Shown here piece after piece: positions 1 through 8,593 of a stretch of 64,000 nucleotides of DNA. The notes under the pieces were generated by a model, which saw nothing but the letters and a program-made list of their open reading frames with translations, was not told where the DNA came from and ran no database searches. Numbering within the stretch: position 1 is the first letter of the stretch; each line of letters begins with the position of its first letter. The stretch is taken from positions 248,001 through 312,000 of the forward strand of contig NZ_JAGJEG010000002.1 in assembly GCF_018100905.1 (NCBI RefSeq). The letters are read 5' to 3'. The position numbers were made by a program, and so were the translations under genes. The stretch comes from Pseudoalteromonas sp. MMG010. Its GTDB lineage: Bacteria; Pseudomonadota; Gammaproteobacteria; Enterobacterales; Alteromonadaceae.

Positions 1-153
1 TTCTTGGATGATTTCCTCAACGCGATTAGTCAATGGATACATCAAAGGTATTTTTGAACCGAAGCTTATTCCAGCCCCAAAAAGCCAATTTTGTCTGCTT
101 TGCGAGCTTAAAAGCTGCTTCAAGTTTTCCAATCTATTGTTAAATTCTTCCAT
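1..153 (-). CDS. SIR2-like family protein, N-terminal fragment (runs off the left edge)
   Basis: Only the first 51 codons are present; the gene continues beyond base 1. The ATG at 153-151 is preceded by a purine-rich GAGAGAAA stretch about 4 bases upstream. Residues 24-42 read WLFGAGISFGSKIPLMYPL. GAGxS followed by a short loop and a P-L-M-x-x-L-T sequence is the N-terminal nucleotide-binding signature of SIR2-like domains (SIR2_2 type), which in several bacterial defence proteins hydrolyse NAD+. The gene lies 58 bp downstream of the proteasome-like gene at 212-1048 on the same strand, so the two are probably co-transcribed. Catalytic residues, other domains and total length cannot be seen. 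The family call rests on one motif; defence is an inference. Confidence 0.62.
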   Translation of the reverse strand, partial: MEEFNNRLENLKQLLSSQSRQNWLFGAGISFGSKIPLMYPLTNRVEEIIQE

Positions 154-211
154 AAGTTTCTCTCAATATTTTCGCTATAGAATACTCAATTAGGTGCAGG
201 TGTGAATCGCA

Positions 212-1048
212 TTAACGCTCAAATCCAATTCTAGTTAGAATACTACCTTGTAGATTATACAAACCACTTGGTTTACCTATCCCGTTGTTTCCTATACTTG
301 TTTCACTCTCAATTACACTATTAAGAAACCGAAATATTTTTTCTGAGGGTTTTTCTTCACCTTCACATTGCGCTAACTCAATTAGAGCATCGTCTTTAAA
401 TTTCTTTGCGCCAATTACTGCTAGTTCATTTTGATTAACTCTGGTTATCTCAACTTTAGCTCCTAACTCTTGGTCTGGAACAATTTCATATTGATATAAA
501 TGATACTCTCGGGTTTGAGGACATTGCACACCTAAAATAAACTCTGCCTGATAAGCAGTAAACAACCGGCTCATAGAGCAATGCTCTCTAGCTTTGTTTA
601 ATACTGCTTCAATAGAATGGCAGATTACTTGAGATACATACTCGGCGGTCAAAATTGTGTCTAAGTGACTATCTAAAAACATAGAGTCGTCATAATCAGT
701 TTGTCTTAGGTGCTTATTAGTTTCACAAGACATCACTATTTGATAACTATCATTGTAATAAGTAGGAAATAGCTCTGTTAAATGGTTCTTCATTGAATTA
801 ATCAGATGCTGAGCAACTAAAGAGCTTCCAGCAAACGCAACACTACAAGCACCTTGATAACTATTGCCTGAGTAACCATTAAACCACTCACCACAAAAAT
901 TTAATCCTTTAACACGAATTGGAATCTCAATTACTTTTTTAAAGCCTTTAACTAAGACATGGTTGTTCTGTGTGATATGGGAGTCTGATGCAAAATAAAT
1001 CCCTTCTTCAAATCCTCCTGAACTATGACCAGCAAGTACAAGTGTCAT
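212..1048 (-). CDS. Proteasome-like Ntn-hydrolase family protein (orphan)
   Basis: This 278-residue protein starts at an ATG with a strong Shine-Dalgarno (AAAGGAG, 5 bases upstream). Met1 removal would expose Thr2 as an N-terminal nucleophile. Thr2 is followed by a short beta strand, a Gly-rich turn, FASDS (Asp22) and GFKKV (Lys38). Proteasome beta subunits and HslV use Thr1, Asp17 and Lys33. Here the Asp-Lys spacing is the same 16 residues and the Thr-Asp spacing is 4 longer. The later stretch SVAFAGSSLVAQHLI (about 69-83) matches the strand, Gly turn and helix that follow in the fold. At 278 residues it is about 100 longer than HslV. No HslU, AAA unfoldase or Anbu partner is adjacent. It lies upstream of the SIR2-like gene and is probably in an operon with it. 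Fold assignment is fairly good; substrate and role are unknown. Confidence 0.6.
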   Translation of the reverse strand: MTLVLAGHSSGGFEEGIYFASDSHITQNNHVLVKGFKKVIEIPIRVKGLNFCGEWFNGYSGNSYQGACSVAFAGSSLVAQHLINSMKNHLTELFPTYYNDSYQIVMSCETNKHLRQTDYDDSMFLDSHLDTILTAEYVSQVICHSIEAVLNKAREHCSMSRLFTAYQAEFILGVQCPQTREYHLYQYEIVPDQELGAKVEITRVNQNELAVIGAKKFKDDALIELAQCEGEEKPSEKIFRFLNSVIESETSIGNNGIGKPSGLYNLQGSILTRIGFER

Positions 1049-1658
1049 TTAAACTCCTTTGGCTGCTAACATCTTTATTAGCGGACACTTTCCCTATTTT
1101 GCGCGAAAACGTCCTTATTTCATGAGCTTCTATTAATAGCAAATAGTGTAAGTTATTGCCACCTATAAATATTAAGCCTAGTAAAGGTTATTTTAAAAGT
1201 GATAGTTTTCTCTGAGGATTACTGAGCTAACTATAGCTCCCCCTGAATGACCGCTATTCGCTTATAACCGCCTTACTACATCTTTAGTGCAGAACATGGC
1301 TTTAAGGGCACTCTTAATATGTACTATAATAAAAACCGCTATCCGTACTATATTAAGTTCAAAAAAAGATACTGGATTAACGTATTAGCCACACTTAAAT
1401 TTCAACACCTATGAGAAAAACATAAATTAGATAAAAACCACCTCCTCTGTAGCCCTTGCTAAATTAACTATGTCACTACACACATGGCCCACTATTTCAG
1501 CTCTGTGAAAAACCATTCCAAAACCGAATGAGAAAGCACATAAATACAAACCAATACCGATAAAAGTGGCGGTATAAAAACGTGTGATGAGTACTGTATA
1601 AATTTTCTTGTGGTTAGCTGGCGGTTAGCTTAGTATAAAATTCACATTTTGAATTATT
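1049..1658. other. Non-coding stretch between the SIR2/Ntn pair and the MoxR operon
   Basis: About 610 bp without a convincing gene. The left end must hold the promoter and leader of the Ntn-hydrolase gene on the minus strand, and the right end the promoter of the receiver gene on the plus strand. A small hairpin (GAGCTA-ACTA-TAGCTC) lies at 1224-1239. A 47-codon open frame at 1268-1411 on the plus strand has no start near its beginning and no ribosome binding site, so I do not call it. No tRNA or clear recombinase remnant is visible. Confidence 0.5.
1612..1639 (+). promoter_or_regulatory. Direct repeat GGTTAGCT next to a -10-like box
   Basis: GGTTAGCT occurs at 1612-1619 and again at 1623-1630, an 11-bp period (one helical turn), directly followed by TATAAA at 1634-1639. 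The receiver gene starts at 1659. Tandem half-sites one turn apart just upstream of a -10 element are typical of activator binding, but the regulator is unknown. Confidence 0.35.
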
Positions 1659-2054
1659 ATGTTGTATCAAAACATGGAATTTGTACGTCCTTTAGAGCCT
1701 ATTTTAATCATTGATGATGTAAAAGAAAGTTATGATGAACTTAATACTATTTTAACTAATCAAGGCTTTGAAAATATATTTGAATGTTGTGATGTATCGC
1801 AAGTTAAATCTACAATCCACAGTAAATTACCAAAAGTTATTTTTTTAGATATCGATCTGCCTAGTACGCATTGTGATGAAATAATTGCGTATGTTAATGA
1901 ACATTTCCCAACGGTTTTCATTGTAATGTGCAGTGGACATAATAGTTTAGAAGTGGTGCAAAATAGTTGGGAGATTGTTGCAAAAGAGTTTTTAGAAAAA
2001 CCTTTTAATGCAAAAAAAGTAGATACTGTTATGAAGCGTTTAGAACTGACTTAA
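1659..2054 (+). CDS. Stand-alone response regulator receiver protein
   Basis: The 131 residues form one receiver (REC) domain with no output domain. The acidic pair is Asp19-Asp20 (LIIDDV), the phospho-acceptor is Asp64 in FLDIDLP, the switch Ser sits in MCSGH and the conserved Lys in LEKPF. Such single-domain regulators usually act by binding a partner protein. The next gene (moxR) begins 8 bp after the stop with its own AAGGA site, so the protein is probably produced together with the MoxR/DUF58/transglutaminase set. That is unusual for this operon type as I know it. No kinase is adjacent. The start could also be the ATG at codon 6 without affecting the domain. Confidence 0.85.
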   Translation: MLYQNMEFVRPLEPILIIDDVKESYDELNTILTNQGFENIFECCDVSQVKSTIHSKLPKVIFLDIDLPSTHCDEIIAYVNEHFPTVFIVMCSGHNSLEVVQNSWEIVAKEFLEKPFNAKKVDTVMKRLELT

Positions 2055-2062
2055 GGATTACA

Positions 2063-2968
2063 ATGCACAGCGTAGTAAATAAAATTATAACTGATATATC
2101 TCGCGTCATTCTCGATAAAGAACATGAAATAAAACTATCGCTTACCTGTATTTTTAGTAAGGGACATTTACTGATTGAAGACTTACCCGGGATGGGTAAA
2201 ACAACCCTTTCCCACACGTTATCATTGGTATTGGGCTTAAATTATAAACGGGTACAATTTACCAGTGATCTACTGCCGAGTGATATTTTAGGCACTAATA
2301 TTTTTAATGCAAAAGATCATACGTTTACTTTTCATAAAGGGCCTGTGTTTACACAAGTATTATTGGCCGATGAAATTAACCGAGCCGGACCAAAAACACA
2401 AAGTGCGTTATTAGAAGCAATGGAAGAAAAACAAGTGACTGTAGATGGTCACAAGTATTCGCTACCCACCCCCTTTTTTGTTATTGCAACTCAAAACCCT
2501 TTAAATCAGTCTGGCACATTTGCATTACCAGAGTCACAGCTTGATCGCTTTTTTATGCGTATAAGTTTAGGTTATCCCAGCAAAGAAGCTGAAAAAAAGC
2601 TAATTATGGGAACGGGCAAAACCGATGTATCCGACATCTCATGTCAAATTAATGCAGACGACTTAAGTTTAATACAACAAGAAATTGAACAAGTGATCTT
2701 AAGCGTGCCTGTTATTAACTATATTTTAGATTTAGTTAATGCCACTCGAAAAGAAACCATATTTGCGACGCCTTTGTCTCCTCGTGCAAGCATTGCATTA
2801 ACCAAAGCAGCAAAAGCGTGGGCTTATATTGAGGGGCGTAATTACGTTACACCAAATGACGTACAAATTGTATTTCCGTACGTTAGTGAACATCGCTTAG
2901 GTTTACATAATAAAGCAGATAAAATTCAATTAACTAATTTGATTAGTACTGTTGCAGTTCCGGTATAA
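2063..2968 (+). CDS. MoxR-family AAA+ ATPase
   Basis: A 301-residue AAA_3/MoxR protein. Walker A is LPGMGKTT with Lys46, and Walker B is LLADEIN with Asp103/Glu104, followed by the characteristic RAGPKTQSALLEAMEE segment. Sensor 1 is in ATQNP and the C-terminal lid contains SPRASIAL. MoxR ATPases act as chaperones for maturation of metal- or envelope-associated complexes and are usually encoded beside DUF58 and transglutaminase-like genes, as here. The order moxR, DUF58, TgpA-like is the standard arrangement. The DUF58 gene follows after 5 bp. The natural substrate in this organism is not evident. Confidence 0.93.
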   Translation: MHSVVNKIITDISRVILDKEHEIKLSLTCIFSKGHLLIEDLPGMGKTTLSHTLSLVLGLNYKRVQFTSDLLPSDILGTNIFNAKDHTFTFHKGPVFTQVLLADEINRAGPKTQSALLEAMEEKQVTVDGHKYSLPTPFFVIATQNPLNQSGTFALPESQLDRFFMRISLGYPSKEAEKKLIMGTGKTDVSDISCQINADDLSLIQQEIEQVILSVPVINYILDLVNATRKETIFATPLSPRASIALTKAAKAWAYIEGRNYVTPNDVQIVFPYVSEHRLGLHNKADKIQLTNLISTVAVPV

Positions 2969-2973
2969 TCTAA

Positions 2974-3951
2974 ATGCAAAAACAGCGCGCGTCTATTTTT
3001 AACAATATCAAAGTCACTTTGCAAAATAAGTTACTCAAACAAAAACATAAAAAACGCACTATTACCTTGTCTCATAACAACATTTATATTTTGCCGTCTG
3101 TGTTAGGTGCCTTTTTTTTCCTGGTCGCTCTGCTAAATTTTATTATGGCTGTTAATTATCAAAATAATTTAATTTTAGTAATGGCCTATTTAATGTTTAT
3201 CGTTTTACTCATTTCACTTTTAGCCGGCTATAGCAATATTAAAGGGTTAACGGTGTCGATGCTAAACACCATTCCGACTTACGCCGCACAATCACCTCAC
3301 ATGATATTTAATTTAACCACTGACTCAACTTGCCAAGGGGTGACGTTAAGTTATGCATATGACAAACGCTATAATAGCGACTGTGAAAACATTGACGAAA
3401 AAATAACAGAGCTTAATTTACCCCTGCCTTTTAAAAATCGCGGATTTTATAGTTTACCCAGAGTTAAAATAGCAAGTCACTTTCCATTTGGTTTAATTAC
3501 GGCTTGGAGTTATATCGATACACAAGAGTGCGTTGCTATTTACCCTAAAAAAATTAATCCCTTTAATAATGAATTAAACACGATGCAGGCAAGTGAAAAT
3601 ACTGATTTTAAAAATCAGCTTTTAGGCTCAGATGATTTTAATCAACTTATAAAGCATTCACCTGAAATGGGTCTACAAAGAATTTCTTGGCGTCATTATG
3701 CAAAAACGCAAAGCTTAATGGCAAAGCAATTTATTGATAATGAATCGATACACACGGTATTTGATTTTAACCAAATGCAAGGCTCCAGCGAACAACGCTT
3801 AAGTAAGTTATGTTTTTTAATTAACGATGCATATGAAAGCAATATAAACTTTACGCTAAAGTTAGGAGTTAAAGCAGTTTGTGTAGATACACGTTTAGAT
3901 GAAAAATCACGTTTTTTAACCATGCTTAGTCAGTTTGAAGAGAATGTATGA
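2974..3951 (+). CDS. DUF58 domain-containing membrane protein
   Basis: 325 residues with a basic N-terminus, two transmembrane helices at about 39-60 and 65-86, and a C-terminal DUF58 region (about 205-260) with the signature SDDFNQL...ISWRHYA...LMAKQF. DUF58 proteins are related to von Willebrand A folds and are thought to work with the neighbouring MoxR ATPase. The stop overlaps the start of the next gene by 4 bp (ATGA), indicating translational coupling. No enzymatic residues can be assigned. Confidence 0.88.
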   Translation: MQKQRASIFNNIKVTLQNKLLKQKHKKRTITLSHNNIYILPSVLGAFFFLVALLNFIMAVNYQNNLILVMAYLMFIVLLISLLAGYSNIKGLTVSMLNTIPTYAAQSPHMIFNLTTDSTCQGVTLSYAYDKRYNSDCENIDEKITELNLPLPFKNRGFYSLPRVKIASHFPFGLITAWSYIDTQECVAIYPKKINPFNNELNTMQASENTDFKNQLLGSDDFNQLIKHSPEMGLQRISWRHYAKTQSLMAKQFIDNESIHTVFDFNQMQGSSEQRLSKLCFLINDAYESNINFTLKLGVKAVCVDTRLDEKSRFLTMLSQFEENV

Positions 3952-5912
3952 GCGAATTAAATAATCATTCACTTATAAATATAACTCTTAGCAGTATAAA
4001 TATGTGTTTGATCTTATTATTACTGAGTTTTTTCTCTCCATTATTTATAATTATTTTAGCGTTATTAGGTGCTTGGAATATTTACTTATCAATTGTAAAT
4101 AACGCAAAGCCTAAAACACGAAAGTTAAACATACTTGCCGCTATTTCATTAGTTGTTATGTTTTATAGTGTTGGCTTTAAAGATACCGTTAATTTATTTG
4201 TAGCAATGTTAATAATGGGAACTATTTTTAAATTACTCCAAGCGCACACTAAGAAAAACTATCAAACGGTGACGACATTAAACTTCTTTTGTTTATCAGC
4301 TATTTACTTATTCGATCAAGGAATTATCACTACCGTGATAGTGAGCCTGTTATTTGTTTTAAACTTTGCCGTACTGGCTTTAATTGACTCTACTCATAAA
4401 TTTAAAAAAGCATTTTTGGGTAGTATTAAAATGGTTTTATTTGGATTACCCATTGCGATATTTTTACTGCTATTTTTACCAAAACTCCCCGCGTTTTGGC
4501 AATTACCGAGTCCTAAAGTAGCTAAAACTGGACTTAATGAACAAATAAACCCTTTTGATATTGCGAAGCTTTCAAACTCTGATGAACTTGTTTTTAGAGC
4601 TAAATTTAATAAGCCAAAGCCTTCAACGCATCCACTCTATTGGCGAGCACTTATTCACGACCAATTTGTGAATAATACATGGCAAACTTCAAAATATTCT
4701 CGGCCCTACCAAGTTAATAATATTAAAAAGCGGTTAACTGCTGAAAGTGACTATTCAATTATTGTCGAACCTAATGCAAATATGTGGTTATACGGATTAA
4801 ATTATTCATCGAGTGAACATAAAAATGTTAAAAGTACTTTTGAAGGCACTTTAATTAAGAGAAAACCGCAAAGTGCCAAGTTTCAATACTCAGTGAGTAG
4901 CGCCGCGCTAAATACAGATACACTTTCAAAGGAACAGGTTAAACGCTATTTATCGATAAGTAATACTTACAATTCACAAACTCAAGCTTTAGCCCATAAG
5001 TTAAGAAATAGTGTGGGTTCAGATGCCGAATTTGTATCTGCGCTACAATTATATTTTAAAGATCAGCTTTTTAGTTACACACTCACTCCCCCGCCTTTAA
5101 CGGGTGAAAATACCATTGATCAATTTATGTTTGATTCAAAACGTGGGTTTTGTGGACATTATGCAAGTGCCGCGGCATTTATGTTTAGAACAGCTGGGAT
5201 CCCTGCTCGCGTAGTAAGTGGATATTTAGGAGGAGAATATAATAGTAGTGATAATTATTATTCTATTAGACAATACGACGCTCATGCTTGGGTTGAAATA
5301 TATCTAACTGGAACCGGTTGGCAAATATTTGATGCAACAAGTACTGTTGCGCCAATGCGTTTAAATGGTTCACTTTCGCAATTACAACAAATTAGTGATG
5401 AGTTTAAATCAAACCTAGATTTTGGTTTAGTGAGTTTAAGTGACTTTGCTGTCATTAATTACATTAGAATAAAGCTAGAAAATTTAGATTATAAGTGGAG
5501 CAGCTGGGTTGTTGGCTTTGATAAACAAAAACAACGCGATTTTTTAAAGCGACTATTTGGCGAGAAAAATATTTGGTTGGTTCCTTTATTTTGCGTTGGT
5601 GTATTATGCGTAATCATTGGTATTTATTTTGTTTATCTTAATTTTCCTGTCAAAAAAGAGAAAGCCATAGGAATTGTTAAAGAGTATGAAACGCTTGTGA
5701 AAATAATGGCTAAGAAAAACATTATTTCACCTGAACATTATTCCCCGCAGCAAAAGTTAAGCTATTTTGCGCAGCAGCGCCCTGGTAACAAGCCTTATTT
5801 TGAACAATTTAATGATTTATTTGTACAAATTCGTTATCAACAACAGGCATATACAAAACAACGAAAAAATCAGGCTATTAATCTGATAAACTTAATAAAA
5901 AACAGTAAATAG
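3948..5912 (+). CDS. TgpA-like transglutaminase-domain membrane protein (DUF3488/transglutaminase)
   Basis: The 654-residue protein has an N-terminal block of hydrophobic helices (about residues 10-190, DUF3488 type), a large presumably periplasmic region, one more membrane helix (about 544-568) and a cytoplasmic tail. The transglutaminase/protease-like core has the triad Cys402 (RGFCGHYA), His446 (YDAHAWVE) and Asp462 (IFDATS). This matches TgpA of Pseudomonas aeruginosa in layout. The partners are the upstream MoxR and DUF58 genes. The transporter gene follows after 8 bp. Enzymatic activity is predicted from the intact triad; the substrate is unknown. Confidence 0.92.
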   Translation: MSELNNHSLINITLSSINMCLILLLLSFFSPLFIIILALLGAWNIYLSIVNNAKPKTRKLNILAAISLVVMFYSVGFKDTVNLFVAMLIMGTIFKLLQAHTKKNYQTVTTLNFFCLSAIYLFDQGIITTVIVSLLFVLNFAVLALIDSTHKFKKAFLGSIKMVLFGLPIAIFLLLFLPKLPAFWQLPSPKVAKTGLNEQINPFDIAKLSNSDELVFRAKFNKPKPSTHPLYWRALIHDQFVNNTWQTSKYSRPYQVNNIKKRLTAESDYSIIVEPNANMWLYGLNYSSSEHKNVKSTFEGTLIKRKPQSAKFQYSVSSAALNTDTLSKEQVKRYLSISNTYNSQTQALAHKLRNSVGSDAEFVSALQLYFKDQLFSYTLTPPPLTGENTIDQFMFDSKRGFCGHYASAAAFMFRTAGIPARVVSGYLGGEYNSSDNYYSIRQYDAHAWVEIYLTGTGWQIFDATSTVAPMRLNGSLSQLQQISDEFKSNLDFGLVSLSDFAVINYIRIKLENLDYKWSSWVVGFDKQKQRDFLKRLFGEKNIWLVPLFCVGVLCVIIGIYFVYLNFPVKKEKAIGIVKEYETLVKIMAKKNIISPEHYSPQQKLSYFAQQRPGNKPYFEQFNDLFVQIRYQQQAYTKQRKNQAINLINLIKNSK

Positions 5913-5920
5913 AGAAATAT

Positions 5921-7243
5921 ATGAATGCAGTAATATTAGGCGTTTTACTAATGTTAGTTTTAACATTAGTAAGAGTTAACGTCATTGTAGCGATGACAAT
6001 TAGTGCTTTAATTGCCGGATTAACGGCTGGTTTAGGTTTAAAAGAAAGCCTAGATGCATTTAACTCCGGTTTATCCTCTGGCGCTGAAATCGCGTTAAGT
6101 TATGCCATGCTAGGCGCATTTGCTGTGGCAATTTCAAAATCAGGCTTAACTCGAATTTTAGCCAGTAAATTATTGCTAAAAGTAAACAACACCAATACTA
6201 ACAATGAAACATTAATTAGTTATTTCATATTGTTTATCATATTAATGTGTGCAATTGCTTCACAAAACTTAATACCGGTACACATTGCTTTTATACCGAT
6301 ATTAATCCCTCCATTGCTTATCATATTTAATAAACTTAAATTAAATAGACGCGCAATAGCCTGTATTCTTACCTTTGGTTTAGCCACATCGTACATGGTA
6401 TTGCCTTATGGTTTTGGTGGCATTTACCTGTATTCTATTTTACATAAAAACTTAATCGATAATGGACTGGCTATTGTGAATAATCAGGTCCCGCTTGCAA
6501 TGATAATACCGGCTATCGGGATGTTTATTGGATTATTAATCGCTGTTTTTATTAGCTATAGAAAACCACGTACTTACAACAAAAGCGAATTAACAATTAA
6601 TGAAGAAACAAAACCAATAGATAACCCTAAAAAAGTTATATTGGTTGGTGTTTTAGCCGTTGCTGCATCGTTATTTGCACAAAACATAAGTGGCTCTATG
6701 ATCCTTGGCGGTTTAGTTGGCGTTGTAATTTTTACTATTTTTGGTGTAGTAAAGTGGGAAGAAAATGGCGACGTGTTTTCTAAGGGCGTTGCTATGATGG
6801 CTATGATTGGTTTCATCATGATTTCAGCACAAGGTTTTGCTGCGGTAATGCAAGCAACTGGGCATGTAGACTCTTTAGTTCATAGTGCAGCAGAGATATT
6901 TATGGGTAATAAACCCCTTGCAGCAGCTGTAATTTTACTCGTTGGTTTAATGATCACAATGGGCATAGGTAGTTCATTTTCAACAGTACCTATTATTGCC
7001 ACGTTATTTGTCCCACTATGTTTAGAACTCGGTTTTTCAGTAATGGCTACGGCAGCGCTAGTCGGTACTGCTGGAGCATTAGGTGATGCAGGCTCCCCTG
7101 CTTCTGATTCAACATTAGGCCCAACTTCGGGTTTAAATGCTGATGCACAGCATGATCATATTTGGGATTCGGTTGTCCCTACCTTTATACACTTTAATAT
7201 TCCATTACTTATATTCGGTTGGATAGCAGCAATGGTTTTATAG
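5921..7243 (+). CDS. NhaC-superfamily transporter (YuiF-like Na+/H+ antiporter family)
   Basis: 440 residues, almost entirely hydrophobic, about 11-12 membrane helices. Features of the YuiF/NhaC-like family include the [19 protein letters not shown] segment near residue 53, a central hydrophilic break around 215-240, and the C-terminal [21 protein letters not shown] loop followed by QHDHIWD. Family members are annotated as sodium/proton antiporters, and some as amino acid (histidine) transporters, so the substrate is uncertain. It begins 8 bp after the transglutaminase gene and may be the last gene of that operon. Confidence 0.82.
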   Translation: MNAVILGVLLMLVLTLVRVNVIVAMTISALIAGLTAGLGLKESLDAFNSGLSSGAEIALSYAMLGAFAVAISKSGLTRILASKLLLKVNNTNTNNETLISYFILFIILMCAIASQNLIPVHIAFIPILIPPLLIIFNKLKLNRRAIACILTFGLATSYMVLPYGFGGIYLYSILHKNLIDNGLAIVNNQVPLAMIIPAIGMFIGLLIAVFISYRKPRTYNKSELTINEETKPIDNPKKVILVGVLAVAASLFAQNISGSMILGGLVGVVIFTIFGVVKWEENGDVFSKGVAMMAMIGFIMISAQGFAAVMQATGHVDSLVHSAAEIFMGNKPLAAAVILLVGLMITMGIGSSFSTVPIIATLFVPLCLELGFSVMATAALVGTAGALGDAGSPASDSTLGPTSGLNADAQHDHIWDSVVPTFIHFNIPLLIFGWIAAMVL

Positions 7244-7305
7244 TAACCATTGGACGCTAAGATTAATTTATAGCTACAAAACTGTATGATGTGTTCTTTT
7301 CAAAG

Positions 7306-7335
7306 ATATAAGCTATGATAAACCATAGCTTATAT
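7306..7335. terminator. Convergent terminator hairpin
   Basis: Perfect 12-bp stem ATATAAGCTATG / CATAGCTTATAT with a 6-base loop, between the convergent transporter and thioesterase genes. It probably serves both strands, although the U-tracts are weak. Confidence 0.6.
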
Positions 7336-7337
7336 TT

Positions 7338-7769
7338 CTATTCAAATCCGTTTAAAATTTCTTCACAAATAATAGGGATTGGTTTTTGTTTTTCATCAAC
7401 AGCAACAAAAGTAAAACCGCCAGTTATTGCCATTCTTTTTTCATCATTATGCATTGTTTCTAAAAGTACTTTTACTTCTACTTTTAAACTTGTATTACCA
7501 ACATGTATCACTTTGGCAATTAGCTCAGCAAAGCATCCTGATGGTATCGCTTCTTTAAACTCAACCCTTTCTGATAAGATTGTAACCAAAGGTTTTCTAC
7601 AAAATCGTGTTGCTGCAATAAATGCCACTTCGTCCATCCAAGCCAAGGCATCACCACCAAATAAGGTGTTATGATGATTAGTCCGACCAGGAAAAATAGC
7701 TTTAGTGACATGAGTTATTGAGCTTTCAATCCGCTGTGCAATTATGGCGGCTTTATTATTATTATTCAT
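7338..7769 (-). CDS. Acyl-CoA thioesterase, hotdog fold (YciA/BFIT-like)
   Basis: 143 residues of the single-hotdog acyl-CoA hydrolase type. HHNTLFGGDALAWMDEVA contains the N-x-x-x-x-G-G and D/E residues of the YciA-like active site, and VEFKEAIPSGCF is the following core strand. These enzymes hydrolyse acyl-CoA to free acid and CoA in the cytoplasm. The start lies 5 bp after the M23 peptidase stop, so it is the third gene of a minus-strand trio. A second, distinct thioesterase of the same superfamily is at 28870-29334. Confidence 0.88.
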   Translation of the reverse strand: MNNNNKAAIIAQRIESSITHVTKAIFPGRTNHHNTLFGGDALAWMDEVAFIAATRFCRKPLVTILSERVEFKEAIPSGCFAELIAKVIHVGNTSLKVEVKVLLETMHNDEKRMAITGGFTFVAVDEKQKPIPIICEEILNGFE

Positions 7770-7774
7770 AACGC

Positions 7775-8593
7775 CTACTTGTTACTTGCTAATTTATCCT
7801 GCATTAATAACGCAGGATCTAAACGTTCGCCATGCCAGTTAAAACGCCAATCTAAGTGAGGGCCAGTTACCCTACCAGTTGCCCCTATTTCAGCAATTTT
7901 ATGACCTTGCTTAATTTCATCGCCAACTTTTACATCAAGCTTACTAAGATGAATATAAGTAGACGTCACACCGTGACCATGATCAATAATTAAGGTGCCG
8001 CCAGAGTAATATAAATCACTTTGAGCAAATACCACCGTGCCGCTAAGCGGTGCATGTACAGGTGAGCCGGTTTTATTCGCTATATCTAAGCCAAAATGAG
8101 GGCGTCTAGGTTCACCATTAAAGTAACGCTGGCTGCCATAAATTCCCGAAATCCGACCTTTCGCTGGCTTTAAAACAGGATCTAAGAAAAACAATAAATC
8201 AGAGTTGATTTCTCGTGCTTTTCTTACGGCTTTTGCCTCAGCGCTAATCCTTTGTGATACAGATTTAGGGGGTGAAACATATTTTTGAGCTACACCGGTA
8301 ATTTTATCTATTTTATAATCACGTTTTGTAATCATTAGTTCTTGATGGTGAGTCATATTGTCATTATCGACCCATGATAACGTATGCTTAGTTTTAGCAT
8401 CTCTGCCAAAACCAAATACAAAAACGCCATCATTTGACAGCTTTAAGTTTTTATCATTTAAACTGACCGATTTAACATTCTCTAGCTTTGCGGTCACTAA
8501 TCCACCTTGAGTTAAGTGCCCTTTTAATTCTAATGCATTAACTTGTAATGACGTTAATAAAAACACCGCACTCATAACTAATGACTTATGCAT
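7775..8593 (-). CDS. M23-family metallopeptidase, secreted
   Basis: I place the start at the ATG 8593-8591, which has AAAGGAG 9 bases upstream and gives a clean signal peptide (MHKSLVMSAVFLLTSLQVNA). An in-frame ATG at 8623 would add 10 hydrophilic residues. The C-terminal half is a peptidase M23 (LytM/NlpD-type) domain. HFGLD supplies the first zinc His and Asp, IIDHGHGV and TYIHLS follow, and the domain closes with TGPHLDWRF. M23 peptidases cut peptidoglycan cross-links in the periplasm; with intact ligands this one may be active. The start overlaps the upstream stop (ATGCATAA). A 38-residue insertion rich in Lys/Arg precedes the domain. Confidence 0.9.
   Translation of the reverse strand: MHKSLVMSAVFLLTSLQVNALELKGHLTQGGLVTAKLENVKSVSLNDKNLKLSNDGVFVFGFGRDAKTKHTLSWVDNDNMTHHQELMITKRDYKIDKITGVAQKYVSPPKSVSQRISAEAKAVRKAREINSDLLFFLDPVLKPAKGRISGIYGSQRYFNGEPRRPHFGLDIANKTGSPVHAPLSGTVVFAQSDLYYSGGTLIIDHGHGVTSTYIHLSKLDVKVGDEIKQGHKIAEIGATGRVTGPHLDWRFNWHGERLDPALLMQDKLASNK

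Noticed and set aside
8..193. Plus-strand open frame of 61 codons at the left edge
   Set aside because: It is antisense to the SIR2-like N-terminus, which has a better ribosome binding site and a recognisable motif.
1268..1411. 47-codon open frame with a Tyr/Lys-rich sequence in the long gap
   Set aside because: No start codon near its 5' end, no ribosome binding site and no recognisable family; could be chance in AT-rich DNA.
212..5912. Anbu-like system made of the Ntn-hydrolase plus the nearby transglutaminase
   Set aside because: Anbu operons also carry a transglutaminase-like gene, but here that gene is a TgpA-type membrane protein in a standard MoxR operon on the opposite strand, 3 kb away, and the ATP-grasp and alpha-E partners are absent.
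7315..7674. 119-codon plus-strand frame opposite the thioesterase
   Set aside because: Shadow of a clearly conserved hotdog thioesterase on the minus strand.
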